Source of the DNA: Pseudomonadota bacterium
GTDB taxonomy: Bacteria > Pseudomonadota > Gammaproteobacteria > Xanthomonadales > SZUA-38
Assembly: GCA_039033415.1 (NCBI GenBank)
Contig: JBCCCR010000005.1
Span: 181,266 to 245,265 of the forward strand
Direction: 5' to 3'
Length of the DNA stretch: 64,000 bases
The notes beneath the pieces are model-generated. The model searched no databases and was not told the origin of the DNA. It saw only the letters and a program-made list of their open reading frames with translations. The translations under genes and the position numbers were made by a program. Below, in pieces: positions 45,113-53,573 of this stretch (positions are counted from its first letter, which is position 1; each line of letters begins with the position of its first letter).

Positions 45113-47014
45113 CTAGACTTCCTGGTCATTCAGATGACCCACCAGCTGCTCTTGGGTGCGAGCTAGACAGCTCTCCACGTCGGCGAATACCGCATCAATG
45201 CCGCGCCGGTTGCCCGCTTTCCCAGCCGTCTCAAGATACTGAGTCCATTGCATGAGGCGCCTGGCACCAAAGGATTGCGCTGCGCTCTTAATGGGGTGCG
45301 CATGACGCGGAATTTCCTCGACGCGCTCTTCGGCCAGCGCCAGCTTGATTTGCGCAAGCCGCACGCGCGCTTCTTTGAGAAACGCGTTGGCGATCTCAGG
45401 AATAATCGACCGATCGACCTCCTTCTCCAGGCGCTTCAGATCACCCGGCTCAAAGATTGGGATCGCGTTGAGCTCGCGCAGCTGCTCCTGGTCTCGCATC
45501 GTCTGCGTGCGCGTGCCCCAATGTTCGATGGTCTGCTTGAGCTTTTCCCGGTCAACCGGTTTGGCGAGGTAGTCAACCATGCCGGCTTCCTCGCAGGCCT
45601 CGCGGTCGACCGACAGGGTATTGGCCGTTACCGCAATCAGCGGTGCCAGATTTTTGCCGACGGCATCTCGCTGAATTTCCCTCGATGCCTCGATGCCGTC
45701 CATTCCCGGCATTTGAATGTCCATCAGGATCACGTCAAACGGCACCTGCTTGGCCGTCTGAATCGCCTCCCGGCCGGAGCTTACGGTCGTCACACGATGG
45801 CCGAGCTTACGGCACATGCTGGCGGTCACCATCTGGTTCGCGGTGCTGTCGTCGACCACCAACACCCGCCGCCCGCCGTCGTCGTCTTTGCCCCAGAAAC
45901 CAGCCCGTTCACGCTCGTGCTGAGGCAGCAGGGTCTGCCGCAGGAGTCGGTAGTTCGATTCGGGGTAACGAAAGATAAAAGCGCTTGGATGCTCATTGGC
46001 CTGCAGCGCGTTCAGCGACTCATCGCTGGTGCAGAGCACCACCACCAGCTCGGCCTCGGTTCCAGCCAACACGTCGTTGATTTCTGACGCCTGCGGGTCG
46101 ACGAGCACGGCTCTTGCTTCGGAGCGAGATTCTCGCTCCCGGCTCAAACCCCAATCGCTGAGCAAATCGGTGAGCCCCGTTTCCTGCTCTGCGGTGGCAT
46201 TGGCGAGCCGTACCTGGGTTTCGCGAGCCGCCTGGCGCAGCCGGTTCATCGCGCCATCTTTTTTGGACGTGACGATCGCGCCAGGCAGGATCAAATTGAT
46301 GTGGGTTCCGTCGTCACTCGCCTTTGCCAGCAGCCTGCCGCCCAGCATGGCCGCCCCTTTCATGGCGACGTAAAGCCCAAGGCCAGGCTCAACCGGCAGC
46401 CCGGGTCCCGGCTTGCCGTTGATGAGGTCCACGAGTCCTTCAGGCAACCCTGGCCCTTGATCACGGACGCTGATGATGACGTTCCCTGTCGAACGCCCTG
46501 CCGCGATGCGGATCTCGCCTGGATTGGCGTAAAGCACCGCGTTTTCAACCAGGTTGATGAGAACCTGCCGAAGCCGCCCAGGATCACATTGAACCCAGCG
46601 CGATCCGGCCCTGGATACCTGAGCCCGGATCGTCTGATCTCGATCAGCTGCCTGGACCCGATAGAGGTCCACGAGCTCCTCGAGCAGGTTGGGCACAAAA
46701 ATCTCGGCGTCTTCGAGTTCTGCGAGCCCGGTTTCGATATCGTTGAGGTCGATCAGCTGATTGATGCGGTTACGAAGATCCGCACCCTCTTTCTCGATCA
46801 CCGACACCAGCTCAGCCTGCTCGCCGTCCATCGACGTGTCGTTCAGCAGAGTCGCTGCGCTCAGGAGTGCGTTGAGCCCGTTGCGCAGATCGAAGTTAAA
46901 GCGCGCAATCCAGGCAGACGGATCCGGCACCGCCGGAGACTTCTTTTCATTCGTTGCTCCGGAGTCTGAGCTGGATTCAGTCATGCGGTTTGGACTGATG
47001 ATATCGACATTCAT
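45113..47014 (-). CDS. Histidine-kinase-like phosphorelay protein with H-box His replaced
   Basis: A 633-residue cytoplasmic protein. Residues about 35-100 follow a HisKA pattern, but the normal FSHExRTPLN reads FNFDLRNGLN, so the phosphoacceptor His is Phe41 and the Pro is Gly46. An HATPase domain follows (VLINLVENAVLYA, RDQGPGLP). Residues about 265-370 look like a degenerate receiver. A canonical receiver (about 385-505: VDDSTANQMV, VILMDIQMPGMDG, TANT, KPVD) and an HPt domain (HAHPIKSAAQSFGA) complete it. It may therefore relay phosphate from another kinase rather than autophosphorylate. No sensor or membrane helix is seen. Confidence 0.85.
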   Translation of the reverse strand: MNVDIISPNRMTESSSDSGATNEKKSPAVPDPSAWIARFNFDLRNGLNALLSAATLLNDTSMDGEQAELVSVIEKEGADLRNRINQLIDLNDIETGLAELEDAEIFVPNLLEELVDLYRVQAADRDQTIRAQVSRAGSRWVQCDPGRLRQVLINLVENAVLYANPGEIRIAAGRSTGNVIISVRDQGPGLPEGLVDLINGKPGPGLPVEPGLGLYVAMKGAAMLGGRLLAKASDDGTHINLILPGAIVTSKKDGAMNRLRQAARETQVRLANATAEQETGLTDLLSDWGLSRERESRSEARAVLVDPQASEINDVLAGTEAELVVVLCTSDESLNALQANEHPSAFIFRYPESNYRLLRQTLLPQHERERAGFWGKDDDGGRRVLVVDDSTANQMVTASMCRKLGHRVTTVSSGREAIQTAKQVPFDVILMDIQMPGMDGIEASREIQRDAVGKNLAPLIAVTANTLSVDREACEEAGMVDYLAKPVDREKLKQTIEHWGTRTQTMRDQEQLRELNAIPIFEPGDLKRLEKEVDRSIIPEIANAFLKEARVRLAQIKLALAEERVEEIPRHAHPIKSAAQSFGARRLMQWTQYLETAGKAGNRRGIDAVFADVESCLARTQEQLVGHLNDQEV

Positions 47015-47107
47015 TCAGGAATAATCGGCCGACCAGGCAAAACTTTGAGCCTCGGGCGACAGCAAGCTTGAGACGATGCGGGTTTCGACCGGCTGTCAGA
47101 GGGATCT

Positions 47108-48013
47108 TCATGGCCGGTATTTGTCGATCACCGCGGCGTCCATCCACATGATGTCTTCGCCCTGAGTGAAGAAAAAATACTTGCCGTCCGGCGTGACCAT
47201 CGGGCAGTAGTCGGATTCTTCAGAGTTAATGCCGTCTTCCAGATGAATGCCTTTACCCCAGGTGCCGTCGTCCTGACGAAAGCTGACGTACAGATCGCCG
47301 CTGCCCAGGCTGTCGGGCCGTTCCGCTGACACGTGAATAATGTAGGTTTCCTCGGGGCTGACGTAGATATCGCCTTCGTCGGTTGGACCATTGATGCCGG
47401 GCCCCAGATTGACCGGCGTTTCGAACTCGCCGTCCTTGTACTGAGCGCGGTAGCTGTCGCGCCTGCCGAGGGTGTCATCGCGCTCGGCTGAAAAATAGAG
47501 GCTGCCGTCAGCGACCAGCAAGGGGTAGAGCTCATGACCGGGGCCGTTGAGGTGGGACCCCAGCGGCTCCGGGGTCAGCAGCCCGTGACGCGTTAGCCGG
47601 CTACGCCAGATGTTGTAACGATCCAGCGAATAGCCGGCCAAGGGACGGTCGGAAATGAAATACACCCAGCCGCCGTCGGGCGAGAAAGCCATGTCCGCGT
47701 CTCGATGGGCGGGGTAGGTCTTTGACGGCGGGGCCATCTGCGGCTCGCGCCAGGAGCCGTCATCCTGCTGGGAGCTATAGAACATCTTGAAGGTGCCATC
47801 GATGGTCCGGGTGAACATGAAAATCCGCCCGTTCGGCGAAAAGACTGCATTGAGCTCCCGCTCTCCCTCAAGAGAAACCAAGCCGGGCGCAAAGACGATT
47901 GGCTTCATGCCCGGCGGCTCTTGGCCCAGGTAAGGACCGGACAGTGGAGGCCACTCCTCCTGGGCCGAAACGGACAGCGAGATCAGAAACGCGAGGCAGA
48001 AAAGTTGGCGCAC
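47108..48013 (-). CDS. Exported PD40/WD40-like beta-propeller protein
   Basis: A 301-residue exported protein with a signal peptide (MRQLFCLAFLISLSVSAQEE). PD40/TolB-like blades recur: NAVFSPNGRIFMFTR, DADMAFSPDGGWVYFISDRPL, YPLLVADGSLYFSAERD, EGDIYVSPEETYIIHVSAERPDSLGSGDLYVSF, YCPMVTPDGKYFFFTQGED. No catalytic residues are evident. It lies 82 bases after the winged-helix/TPR regulator gene and may be cotranscribed with it. Confidence 0.85.
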   Translation of the reverse strand: MRQLFCLAFLISLSVSAQEEWPPLSGPYLGQEPPGMKPIVFAPGLVSLEGERELNAVFSPNGRIFMFTRTIDGTFKMFYSSQQDDGSWREPQMAPPSKTYPAHRDADMAFSPDGGWVYFISDRPLAGYSLDRYNIWRSRLTRHGLLTPEPLGSHLNGPGHELYPLLVADGSLYFSAERDDTLGRRDSYRAQYKDGEFETPVNLGPGINGPTDEGDIYVSPEETYIIHVSAERPDSLGSGDLYVSFRQDDGTWGKGIHLEDGINSEESDYCPMVTPDGKYFFFTQGEDIMWMDAAVIDKYRP

Positions 48014-48094
48014 AACAAACCCTCCGTAAAAGTACGCCAGGCTAGGTGAGCCGGGCGCCGGTGAAAAGATCCAAAAGTCAGACCGACGGAAATC

Positions 48095-49366
48095 CTAGCG
48101 TTCTGCCGCGCAGCCCGGATACACGCCTACCCGCTCAGCGAGCTCCGCACAAAGGGCTTTGGCCTGAGTAGCGTCACCGGCGTCGGCAAGTAGCTTCGCC
48201 AGACGGGATGTCGCTTCCGGTTCAAACGGCGCCAAGGTCAGCACCCGGCGATACCACAGCTCAGCATCTGCGGCCTTGCCGAGCGCATCATAGCGCTCAC
48301 CAATCGCCACACCCAGGGCCGCCTGCCACGGCCCCACCCGCTGCGGCTCAAAGTCATAGGCCCGCGTCATGGACGCCCAGGCCTCTTCATAGTGTTTGAT
48401 CGCGACAGTCGGCTCGCCCCGCAGCGAGGCTATTTCGCCCAGGTTGATTTGCGCTGCCCAGGCGTCCCCGTCCAGCTGAACAACCTGCTGGTAGAGCGCC
48501 GCCGCTCGATCGAGTTCTCCTTTAGCGGTGATCGTAAATGCCAGCGCCTTCAGCGCGTCTGGATCCTGGGGCGCCTGCCGGACCGCTCGTTCGGCCATCC
48601 CCTCCGCTCTTGTCAGGATCGCCCGGGCCTCAGGTCCACGAGTCAGGCCACGGCCCAACGCCTCACCCAGCGAACTGGCACCCTCCACTGAGGGGCTTCG
48701 GGGCCAGCGCACCACACGCTGCACCAGGGCGTTGGCCAGACCCGCCTGGGCCCCGCTGTGGTCGGGCTGCTCGGCGAGCACGCGCTCGTATAACCCAATG
48801 GCGGCTTCATTGTCAGCCCGGGTAAACCGCATATAGAGATCGTCAGCACGGGCAATTTGCTGATCAAAACCTGCGGCGGAATCCGGCGTCAGCCCGTCAA
48901 ACGTCCAAAGGACCCAAAGCAGCCCGATCGCGAGCAGTCCACCGGCCGCTGCCAGGGGCCAACGGGACGTGCCCTGCATTGACCGTCTGTCGTTCTCCGG
49001 TGCGAGCTCCTCAACCGTCTCAATCAGCCGATAACCTCGCTTGGGCAACGTCTCGATAAAGCGCGGCGCCTGCGCCGAATCCCCCAAGGCTCGACGCAGC
49101 CGGGAGACCGCTCGAGCGACCGTGTCTTCACCGACAATCACCTCACCCCAGATTGCCGCTTCGATCTCATCGCGAGACAGCACCTGGCCCGGCGCACCGG
49201 CGAGAAGCACCAGCAGCTCCATCAGCTTGGGTTCGAGCGACCGCTGCTCGGCGCCTGATCGGAGCCTACCGGTGGTGGGGTCGACCTTCCAGGGTCCTAA
49301 TCGAAAGGAGGAAAGCTGGGAACCGGTTTGAGGCAAAGTCTGCATGACGTCCTGAGACATGCCCAA
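48095..49366 (-). CDS. Membrane winged-helix regulator with TPR domain (CadC/ToxR-like)
   Basis: A 423-residue protein. Residues about 20-115 are an OmpR/PhoB-type winged helix (FRLGPWKVDPTTGRLRSG, EPKLMELLVLLAGAPGQVLSRDEI, DTVARAVSRLRRALGD, FIETLPKRGYRL). A single transmembrane helix lies at about 137-155, and the C-terminal part holds TPR-like repeats (DALKALAFTITAKGELDRAAALYQQV, EAWASMTRAYDF). This is the ToxR/CadC plan: cytoplasmic DNA-binding domain with a periplasmic sensor. Targets may include the downstream PD40 gene or the divergent S41 peptidase gene 125 bases away. Confidence 0.9.
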   Translation of the reverse strand: MGMSQDVMQTLPQTGSQLSSFRLGPWKVDPTTGRLRSGAEQRSLEPKLMELLVLLAGAPGQVLSRDEIEAAIWGEVIVGEDTVARAVSRLRRALGDSAQAPRFIETLPKRGYRLIETVEELAPENDRRSMQGTSRWPLAAAGGLLAIGLLWVLWTFDGLTPDSAAGFDQQIARADDLYMRFTRADNEAAIGLYERVLAEQPDHSGAQAGLANALVQRVVRWPRSPSVEGASSLGEALGRGLTRGPEARAILTRAEGMAERAVRQAPQDPDALKALAFTITAKGELDRAAALYQQVVQLDGDAWAAQINLGEIASLRGEPTVAIKHYEEAWASMTRAYDFEPQRVGPWQAALGVAIGERYDALGKAADAELWYRRVLTLAPFEPEATSRLAKLLADAGDATQAKALCAELAERVGVYPGCAAER

Positions 49367-49367
49367 A

Positions 49368-49396
49368 TTATCCCATAAGTCGCTGATTCTTATAAT
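49368..49396 (+). promoter_or_regulatory. Putative sigma-70 promoter of the S41 peptidase gene
   Basis: TTATCC, 17 bases, then a perfect TATAAT at 49391-49396. It lies directly upstream of the transmembrane regulator gene's start on the other strand, so the regulator could act here. The -35 is weak (3 of 6). Confidence 0.5.
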
Positions 49397-49491
49397 GTCA
49401 GGGTTTGGTCAGGAAAACAGGACCCTGCCGACATGGTCGGCGCCCCGGGCGTCCGGTTTACTGGCGGCCTTTCAACGTGAGCGCACTCAAC

Positions 49492-50958
49492 ATGCATCAA
49501 ACAACGCGGCATTTTCTCAGCTTTGCTTTGACCCTCGCAGGGGCTATCGGACTGGCTGACGCCTCGGAAGTCGACTGGCAGGAGACGTTCGAGCCAACGC
49601 AGCTCCGTGATGACTTCTCGACCCTGTACCGCGGGCTTAAGAGCGCCCACGCCGATCTCTATGCTCATCGAGACAAGACGGCCTACGACGAGCTCTACGA
49701 TACGATGTCAGCGGGTTTTACCCAGCCCCGAACGCGGCTGGAAACACAGCTGGCCTTCCAGCGTTTCGCCGCCTACGGCAACGTAGCCCATGCACGAATC
49801 GAGTTTCCCACCGCGGCGTTTGACGATTTCCGTGGCCGCGGCGGGCGCACGTTCCCGATCTATCTACGCATTGTGGACGGCGTTTCGTACGTCGGCGAAA
49901 ACTACTCGGGTAATCAAGGCATCAAGGCCGGCGACGAAATCGTCGCGATCAACGATCAGCCGATGTCGGCCTGGCTGGCGCGTACCGGCGAGCTGATTTC
50001 GGCTGATACGCCCTATATCGCCCATTCGCTGCAGGAATTCACCTTTCCGCGCGAGCTCTGGGCGGTCGCCGGTGAGATCGACCAATTCGAGCTCACCCTT
50101 CGGCGCGACGGCAAGTTGGAACAGGCAACGGTCAAAGCCACCACGCGCGAAGCCCAGCAAAAGGTTGCTGCCGATCTTGAGGAGGCTTTTGCGCTCGACA
50201 GCAATGAACGCAGTCACCGGATGGTTAGCCCAAACATCGGCTACCTGCGGCCCGGTCCGTTCTACAACGCGGAGCAACCCAACCAAGCGTGGGACAACAC
50301 GGCTTTTGGTGTATTCATTGATCAAGCCTTCGAGAGCCTCATCGCCGACGGAGCACAGCAGCTCATCATCGACCTGCGGGAGAACCCGGGGGGCGACAAT
50401 TCGTTCAGCGACCTGATGCTGGCCTGGATCGCTGATGAACCCTTCCGCTTTTGCTCGGCTTTTTTGATTCGCTCCAGCGATGAAGCGGCGGCGTCAAACG
50501 CCAACCGACTGGAACAGCAGGCAGGCGCGGTGGAAAGCGTCTCGACGCTGTTTGCCAAGCAGTATGCCGCCGTGCCGAGGGGAGAGTCGTTTGGGTTCGA
50601 CATCCCCTATGCGCAGCCCCGCGAGGGACAACGGTTTACCGGAAGGGTCTTCGCGCTGATCAATCGGCACAGCTATTCCAATGCCGTCAACGTGGCAGCG
50701 ATCATCCAGGATTACAACCTGGGCATTATCGCCGGCGAAAAGACCTCGGACATGGCCACCACCTATGGCGCCATGGAACAGTTCACGCTGCCAAACACCG
50801 GCATTGAGGTGGGCTTTCCCAAGGCGCACATCATCCGTCCATCCGGGGAGCGGCGGTCGGACGGCGTAACACCTGACTGGGTCATCCGTTCACCGATTGT
50901 CGCGAGGCACGACGACGAAGTGTTAAGAGCGCTAATCGCCAGAATCCAAGCGGATTGA
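49492..50958 (+). CDS. Exported S41 family serine peptidase
   Basis: A 488-residue exported protein with a signal peptide (MHQTTRHFLSFALTLAGAIGLADAS). A PDZ-like segment lies near residues 125-190 (GVSYVGENYSGNQGIKAGDEIVAINDQPM). The C-terminal C-terminal-processing-protease fold contains QQLIIDLRENPGGDN, then NRHSYSNAVNVAAII with candidate catalytic Ser394/Ser396, and GEKTSDMATTYGAMEQFTLPNTG. ATG 49492 is preferred; an in-frame TTG 29 codons earlier does not improve the signal. It is divergent from the winged-helix regulator. Probably degrades periplasmic proteins or peptides. Confidence 0.9.
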   Translation: MHQTTRHFLSFALTLAGAIGLADASEVDWQETFEPTQLRDDFSTLYRGLKSAHADLYAHRDKTAYDELYDTMSAGFTQPRTRLETQLAFQRFAAYGNVAHARIEFPTAAFDDFRGRGGRTFPIYLRIVDGVSYVGENYSGNQGIKAGDEIVAINDQPMSAWLARTGELISADTPYIAHSLQEFTFPRELWAVAGEIDQFELTLRRDGKLEQATVKATTREAQQKVAADLEEAFALDSNERSHRMVSPNIGYLRPGPFYNAEQPNQAWDNTAFGVFIDQAFESLIADGAQQLIIDLRENPGGDNSFSDLMLAWIADEPFRFCSAFLIRSSDEAAASNANRLEQQAGAVESVSTLFAKQYAAVPRGESFGFDIPYAQPREGQRFTGRVFALINRHSYSNAVNVAAIIQDYNLGIIAGEKTSDMATTYGAMEQFTLPNTGIEVGFPKAHIIRPSGERRSDGVTPDWVIRSPIVARHDDEVLRALIARIQAD

Positions 50959-51027
50959 TGTTAGGCCGTTGAGCCACGATGATACGGCGTCGAGTTTTTC
51001 GACGCTGAAGCGGACAAAACCTAAATT

Positions 51028-51642
51028 GTGATTCTGGCACCTTGGCGTTCCCCTGTTGCTCGCGCCCTGCACCGCAATCGCGCCCTGCCCGCCGCACGCT
51101 ACCTTCAGCTGGCGACGGTGCGGGGAAACGGTTTGCCGGCGAATCGTACGATTGTGTTTCGGGGCTTTGTGGCCGAGCCGTTCAATAAGGGTGATCAGTT
51201 TGGGAACTCCCTTCAGTTCATCACCGATCGCCGCAGCGAAAAGATTCCAGAGCTCCAGCAAAATCCGGCAGCGGAAGCTTGCTGGTACTTTCCCAAGACC
51301 CGGGAGCAGTTCCGCCTGTCGGGGTCTGTGGAACTTGTCATGGCAGCGGGCGGAACCGCCCCTGCAAATCCGCTGGAAGCTCTGCGGGTGCAGCTGTGGC
51401 AGTCCATCTCAGACAGCGCGCGTAGCCAGTTCACCTGGCCATACCCGGCGAAAGCCCGGGCGGAACAAGAGGCCTTCGAGCTGGACCCTCCCGACAGCCG
51501 TCGTCCGCTAGAGGACTTTGCGGCGCTGCTGCTGACGCCGGATCAGGTTGATCACCTGGAGCTTCGCGGTGAACCGCAAAGCCGGACTCGTTACTGGCTG
51601 GACCCTCATGGTCAGTGGCTGACTGAGTCTGTGAATCCTTAG
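51028..51642 (+). CDS. FMN-binding pyridoxamine-phosphate-oxidase-like protein (Alr4036 type)
   Basis: A 204-residue flavoprotein of the split-barrel PNPOx superfamily, closest to the Alr4036 type: ARYLQLATVRGNGLPANRTIVFRGF, LQFITDRRSEKIPELQQNPAAEACWYFPKTREQFRLSG, and RTRYWLD near the end. Enzymes of this group bind FMN, but whether this one oxidises pyridoxamine phosphate is unclear. GTG 51028 is used as start. No operon partner: it follows the S41 gene by 69 bases and is convergent with the membrane gene. Confidence 0.82.
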   Translation: MILAPWRSPVARALHRNRALPAARYLQLATVRGNGLPANRTIVFRGFVAEPFNKGDQFGNSLQFITDRRSEKIPELQQNPAAEACWYFPKTREQFRLSGSVELVMAAGGTAPANPLEALRVQLWQSISDSARSQFTWPYPAKARAEQEAFELDPPDSRRPLEDFAALLLTPDQVDHLELRGEPQSRTRYWLDPHGQWLTESVNP

Positions 51643-51682
51643 ACGACTCACCCCGGGCGCCACGCGTGCCGACCAGGGGTTT

Positions 51683-51715
51683 GGCCCGGCACCGCCAGCA
51701 AGGCGGCGCCGGGCC
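51683..51715. terminator. Strong GC stem-loop between convergent genes
   Basis: GGCCCGGC-A-CCGCC pairs with GGCGG-C-GCCGGGCC, a 13-bp stem with one internal mismatch. It lies between the convergent FMN-protein and membrane-protein genes. There is no T-run. Confidence 0.5.
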
Positions 51716-51738
51716 TCCGCCGATCAACAGTCCGATGA

Positions 51739-52575
51739 TCAGGCAGCGGAGTGGCCCTCGCGGTAAACCGTGTAATCGAGGTTTCGCGGCTGCTGCGTCG
51801 AAAAGGACAGCAGCGCAAGAAGCTGAAAGTAGAGGCTGTGCGAAACCCCTTTGAGGTGTTCGAACTCGAAGGCTTTCAGGGAAATGCTGAGTATGGCAAA
51901 CACCGTCGCCGCAATACTGATCAGGAGCAGTAGCCGCGCGAGCTGCATCAGGTGTCGCTGGCGGTCACTCGGGTCCAGGTAGGGATCCAGCTTTTTCCCG
52001 TGTATCTGCAGGAACAGGGCACCCATGAAGCCCAGATTCATCGCTGTGATAATCGCGACGTTCCAATAGCCGCCGAACCAGTCGTAGCCGAACTGATTGA
52101 CGTACGGCACAAACGCTAGCAGCAGCAGATAGACAACGCCGGCGACAACGAGAAGCCCGCGAGGAATCACGTCCAGCATGCGGCGGGGCGTTAGCTGCGC
52201 GGTTCGGGTTGAGGCGCTATCGCGCATAAGCTGCAGCTCAGAGCGTCGACTGACTTCCCAGAACACCAGCGGGAGGTATTGGAGCAGGCCGTACCAGATC
52301 GCAATAGCGTGGTCCCAAGCGCCGTCGCGCGGCGTGCCGAGAAGAACGGCCAGGATGATCAGTCCGATACACCCGACCACGGTGTTGGCGGTGAGAAATC
52401 GCCGCTGGACCCGCGCATAGTGTTTCGGCGGAAACGGATAAAGCCGCGGATATTCAGACGGCGGATAATCTCGCTGTACGGCGCGCATGTTGCTGACGCT
52501 TTTGCGTGCCATCCAGCCGGAAATCAGAACAATCTGGCAAAAAAAGGCGAGACAAAATAACGGTTGATTGTGCAT
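51739..52575 (-). CDS. Polytopic membrane protein, GntR-partner, unknown family
   Basis: A 278-residue protein with about six hydrophobic helices (near 1-20, 60-80, 95-110, 140-155, 170-190, 215-235). It begins 9 bases after the GntR stop, so the pair is one operon. Nothing enzymatic is visible. YtrA-type GntR regulators usually control an adjacent transporter or membrane protein, so this is the probable target and may handle an envelope-stress or antibiotic-related function. The family is not recognised. Confidence 0.75.
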   Translation of the reverse strand: MHNQPLFCLAFFCQIVLISGWMARKSVSNMRAVQRDYPPSEYPRLYPFPPKHYARVQRRFLTANTVVGCIGLIILAVLLGTPRDGAWDHAIAIWYGLLQYLPLVFWEVSRRSELQLMRDSASTRTAQLTPRRMLDVIPRGLLVVAGVVYLLLLAFVPYVNQFGYDWFGGYWNVAIITAMNLGFMGALFLQIHGKKLDPYLDPSDRQRHLMQLARLLLLISIAATVFAILSISLKAFEFEHLKGVSHSLYFQLLALLSFSTQQPRNLDYTVYREGHSAA

Positions 52576-52584
52576 ATCAGTGTC

Positions 52585-52962
52585 CTAACGAGGTTGCTTC
52601 ATGACTTGGCTGAAGCCAATGCGGATTTCGGATTCGGTGGCACCCATTTCGCGAAGCCTGCTGACCGTTTTTGTGAGCTGATCCAGGACCAGCGTGGCGA
52701 TATCGAGGCTGTCCTCGATACTCGCCTGAGGATGAACAAACGTTCCTCGGACCCCTCTTGCCTGTATCAGGCGATCCCGTTCCAGCAGACGATAGGCCTT
52801 CGCCACCGTCTTGCTGTTCAGATCGAGGTCATTAGCCAGCTGGCGAATGGAAGGCAGCGGATCACCGGGCTTCTTGTGGCCCCGCTCAATCACGCTTTTC
52901 AGCTGAGCAATGAGCTGCGCGTAGAGCGGCTCGGGGCTTTCAAGATCAATTGTGATGTCCAT
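52585..52962 (-). CDS. GntR family regulator, YtrA-type
   Basis: A 125-residue repressor. The GntR winged helix occupies nearly the whole protein (LYAQLIAQLKSVIERG, LPSIRQLANDLDLNSKTVAKAYRLLERDRLIQARGVRGTFV); the short C-terminal tail of about 50 residues is the size of the YtrA subfamily, which lacks a large effector domain. ATG 52962 is preferred because the frame beyond it is not GntR-like. An 8-bp inverted repeat 18 bases upstream is the likely operator, giving autoregulation of this gene and the membrane partner. Confidence 0.9.
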   Translation of the reverse strand: MDITIDLESPEPLYAQLIAQLKSVIERGHKKPGDPLPSIRQLANDLDLNSKTVAKAYRLLERDRLIQARGVRGTFVHPQASIEDSLDIATLVLDQLTKTVSRLREMGATESEIRIGFSQVMKQPR

Positions 52963-52979
52963 TTCAGCGGCGCACCATA

Positions 52980-53003
52980 TGTACCATGTGTGGTAATGGT
53001 ACA
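52980..53003. promoter_or_regulatory. Putative GntR/YtrA operator
   Basis: TGTACCAT-N8-ATGGTACA, a perfect 8-bp inverted repeat with an 8-base spacer, 18 bases upstream of the GntR start codon. It is the standout dyad in the 225-base gap between the GntR and DUF3127 genes. Confidence 0.65.
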
Positions 53004-53187
53004 CATATCCTCTGAAAATGCAATTCAACAGCAGATCATTGGTCGAAGTGCTGGCACGCAAGCGCAAGGCTCTCGCAACATCGCCAACCAAAACTGAAGC
53101 CGCGACTCGCGTCGCAATCAGGTAGGATAGCGGCCGGCAAAAAACAGCCTTGCGGCTGTCACGACCCAACACAGGAGTTCTGTTCCC

Positions 53188-53550
53188 TTGGAATTAACAG
53201 GCAAAATCATCCAGGTGCTGCCGGAGCAGTCCGGCACGTCTCAGCGGGGGCCCTGGCGAAAGCAGGAATACGTCATCGAAATGCCGGGCGACTACCCCAA
53301 GCAGGTCTGCTTTATGGCCTGGGGCGACAAGATTGATGAGTTTGGGATTCAGGAAGGCCAGGAGCTGACGGTGCACTTCGACCTGCAAAGCCGTGAGTAC
53401 AACGGCCGCTGGTACACCGACGTCAAAGCCTGGCGGATCCAGTCAGGAGACGAGCAGGGTCAGGACGGTCCACCGCCGGCCGAGGCCAGCCAGCCTTATG
53501 AGCCGCGCAGCGAAACGCCACCCGACTTCGACGACGACGTCCCCTTTTGA
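53188..53550 (+). CDS. DUF3127 protein with SSB-like acidic C-terminus
   Basis: A 120-residue cytoplasmic protein starting at TTG 53188, AGGAG ten bases upstream. Residues 1-85 match DUF3127, an OB-fold-like family (GKIIQVLPEQSG...WRKQEYVIEMPGDYPKQVCFMAWGDKIDEF, LTVHFDLQSREYNGRWYTDVKAWRI). The disordered, Pro-rich tail ends in DFDDDVPF, which resembles the SSB C-terminal tip that recruits replication and repair proteins. DUF3127 is best known from Bacteroidetes. A role in single-strand DNA binding is inferred from the tip and fold only. Confidence 0.8.
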   Translation: MELTGKIIQVLPEQSGTSQRGPWRKQEYVIEMPGDYPKQVCFMAWGDKIDEFGIQEGQELTVHFDLQSREYNGRWYTDVKAWRIQSGDEQGQDGPPPAEASQPYEPRSETPPDFDDDVPF

Positions 53551-53573
53551 AGCAGGCGACGGATGTTCGCGGC

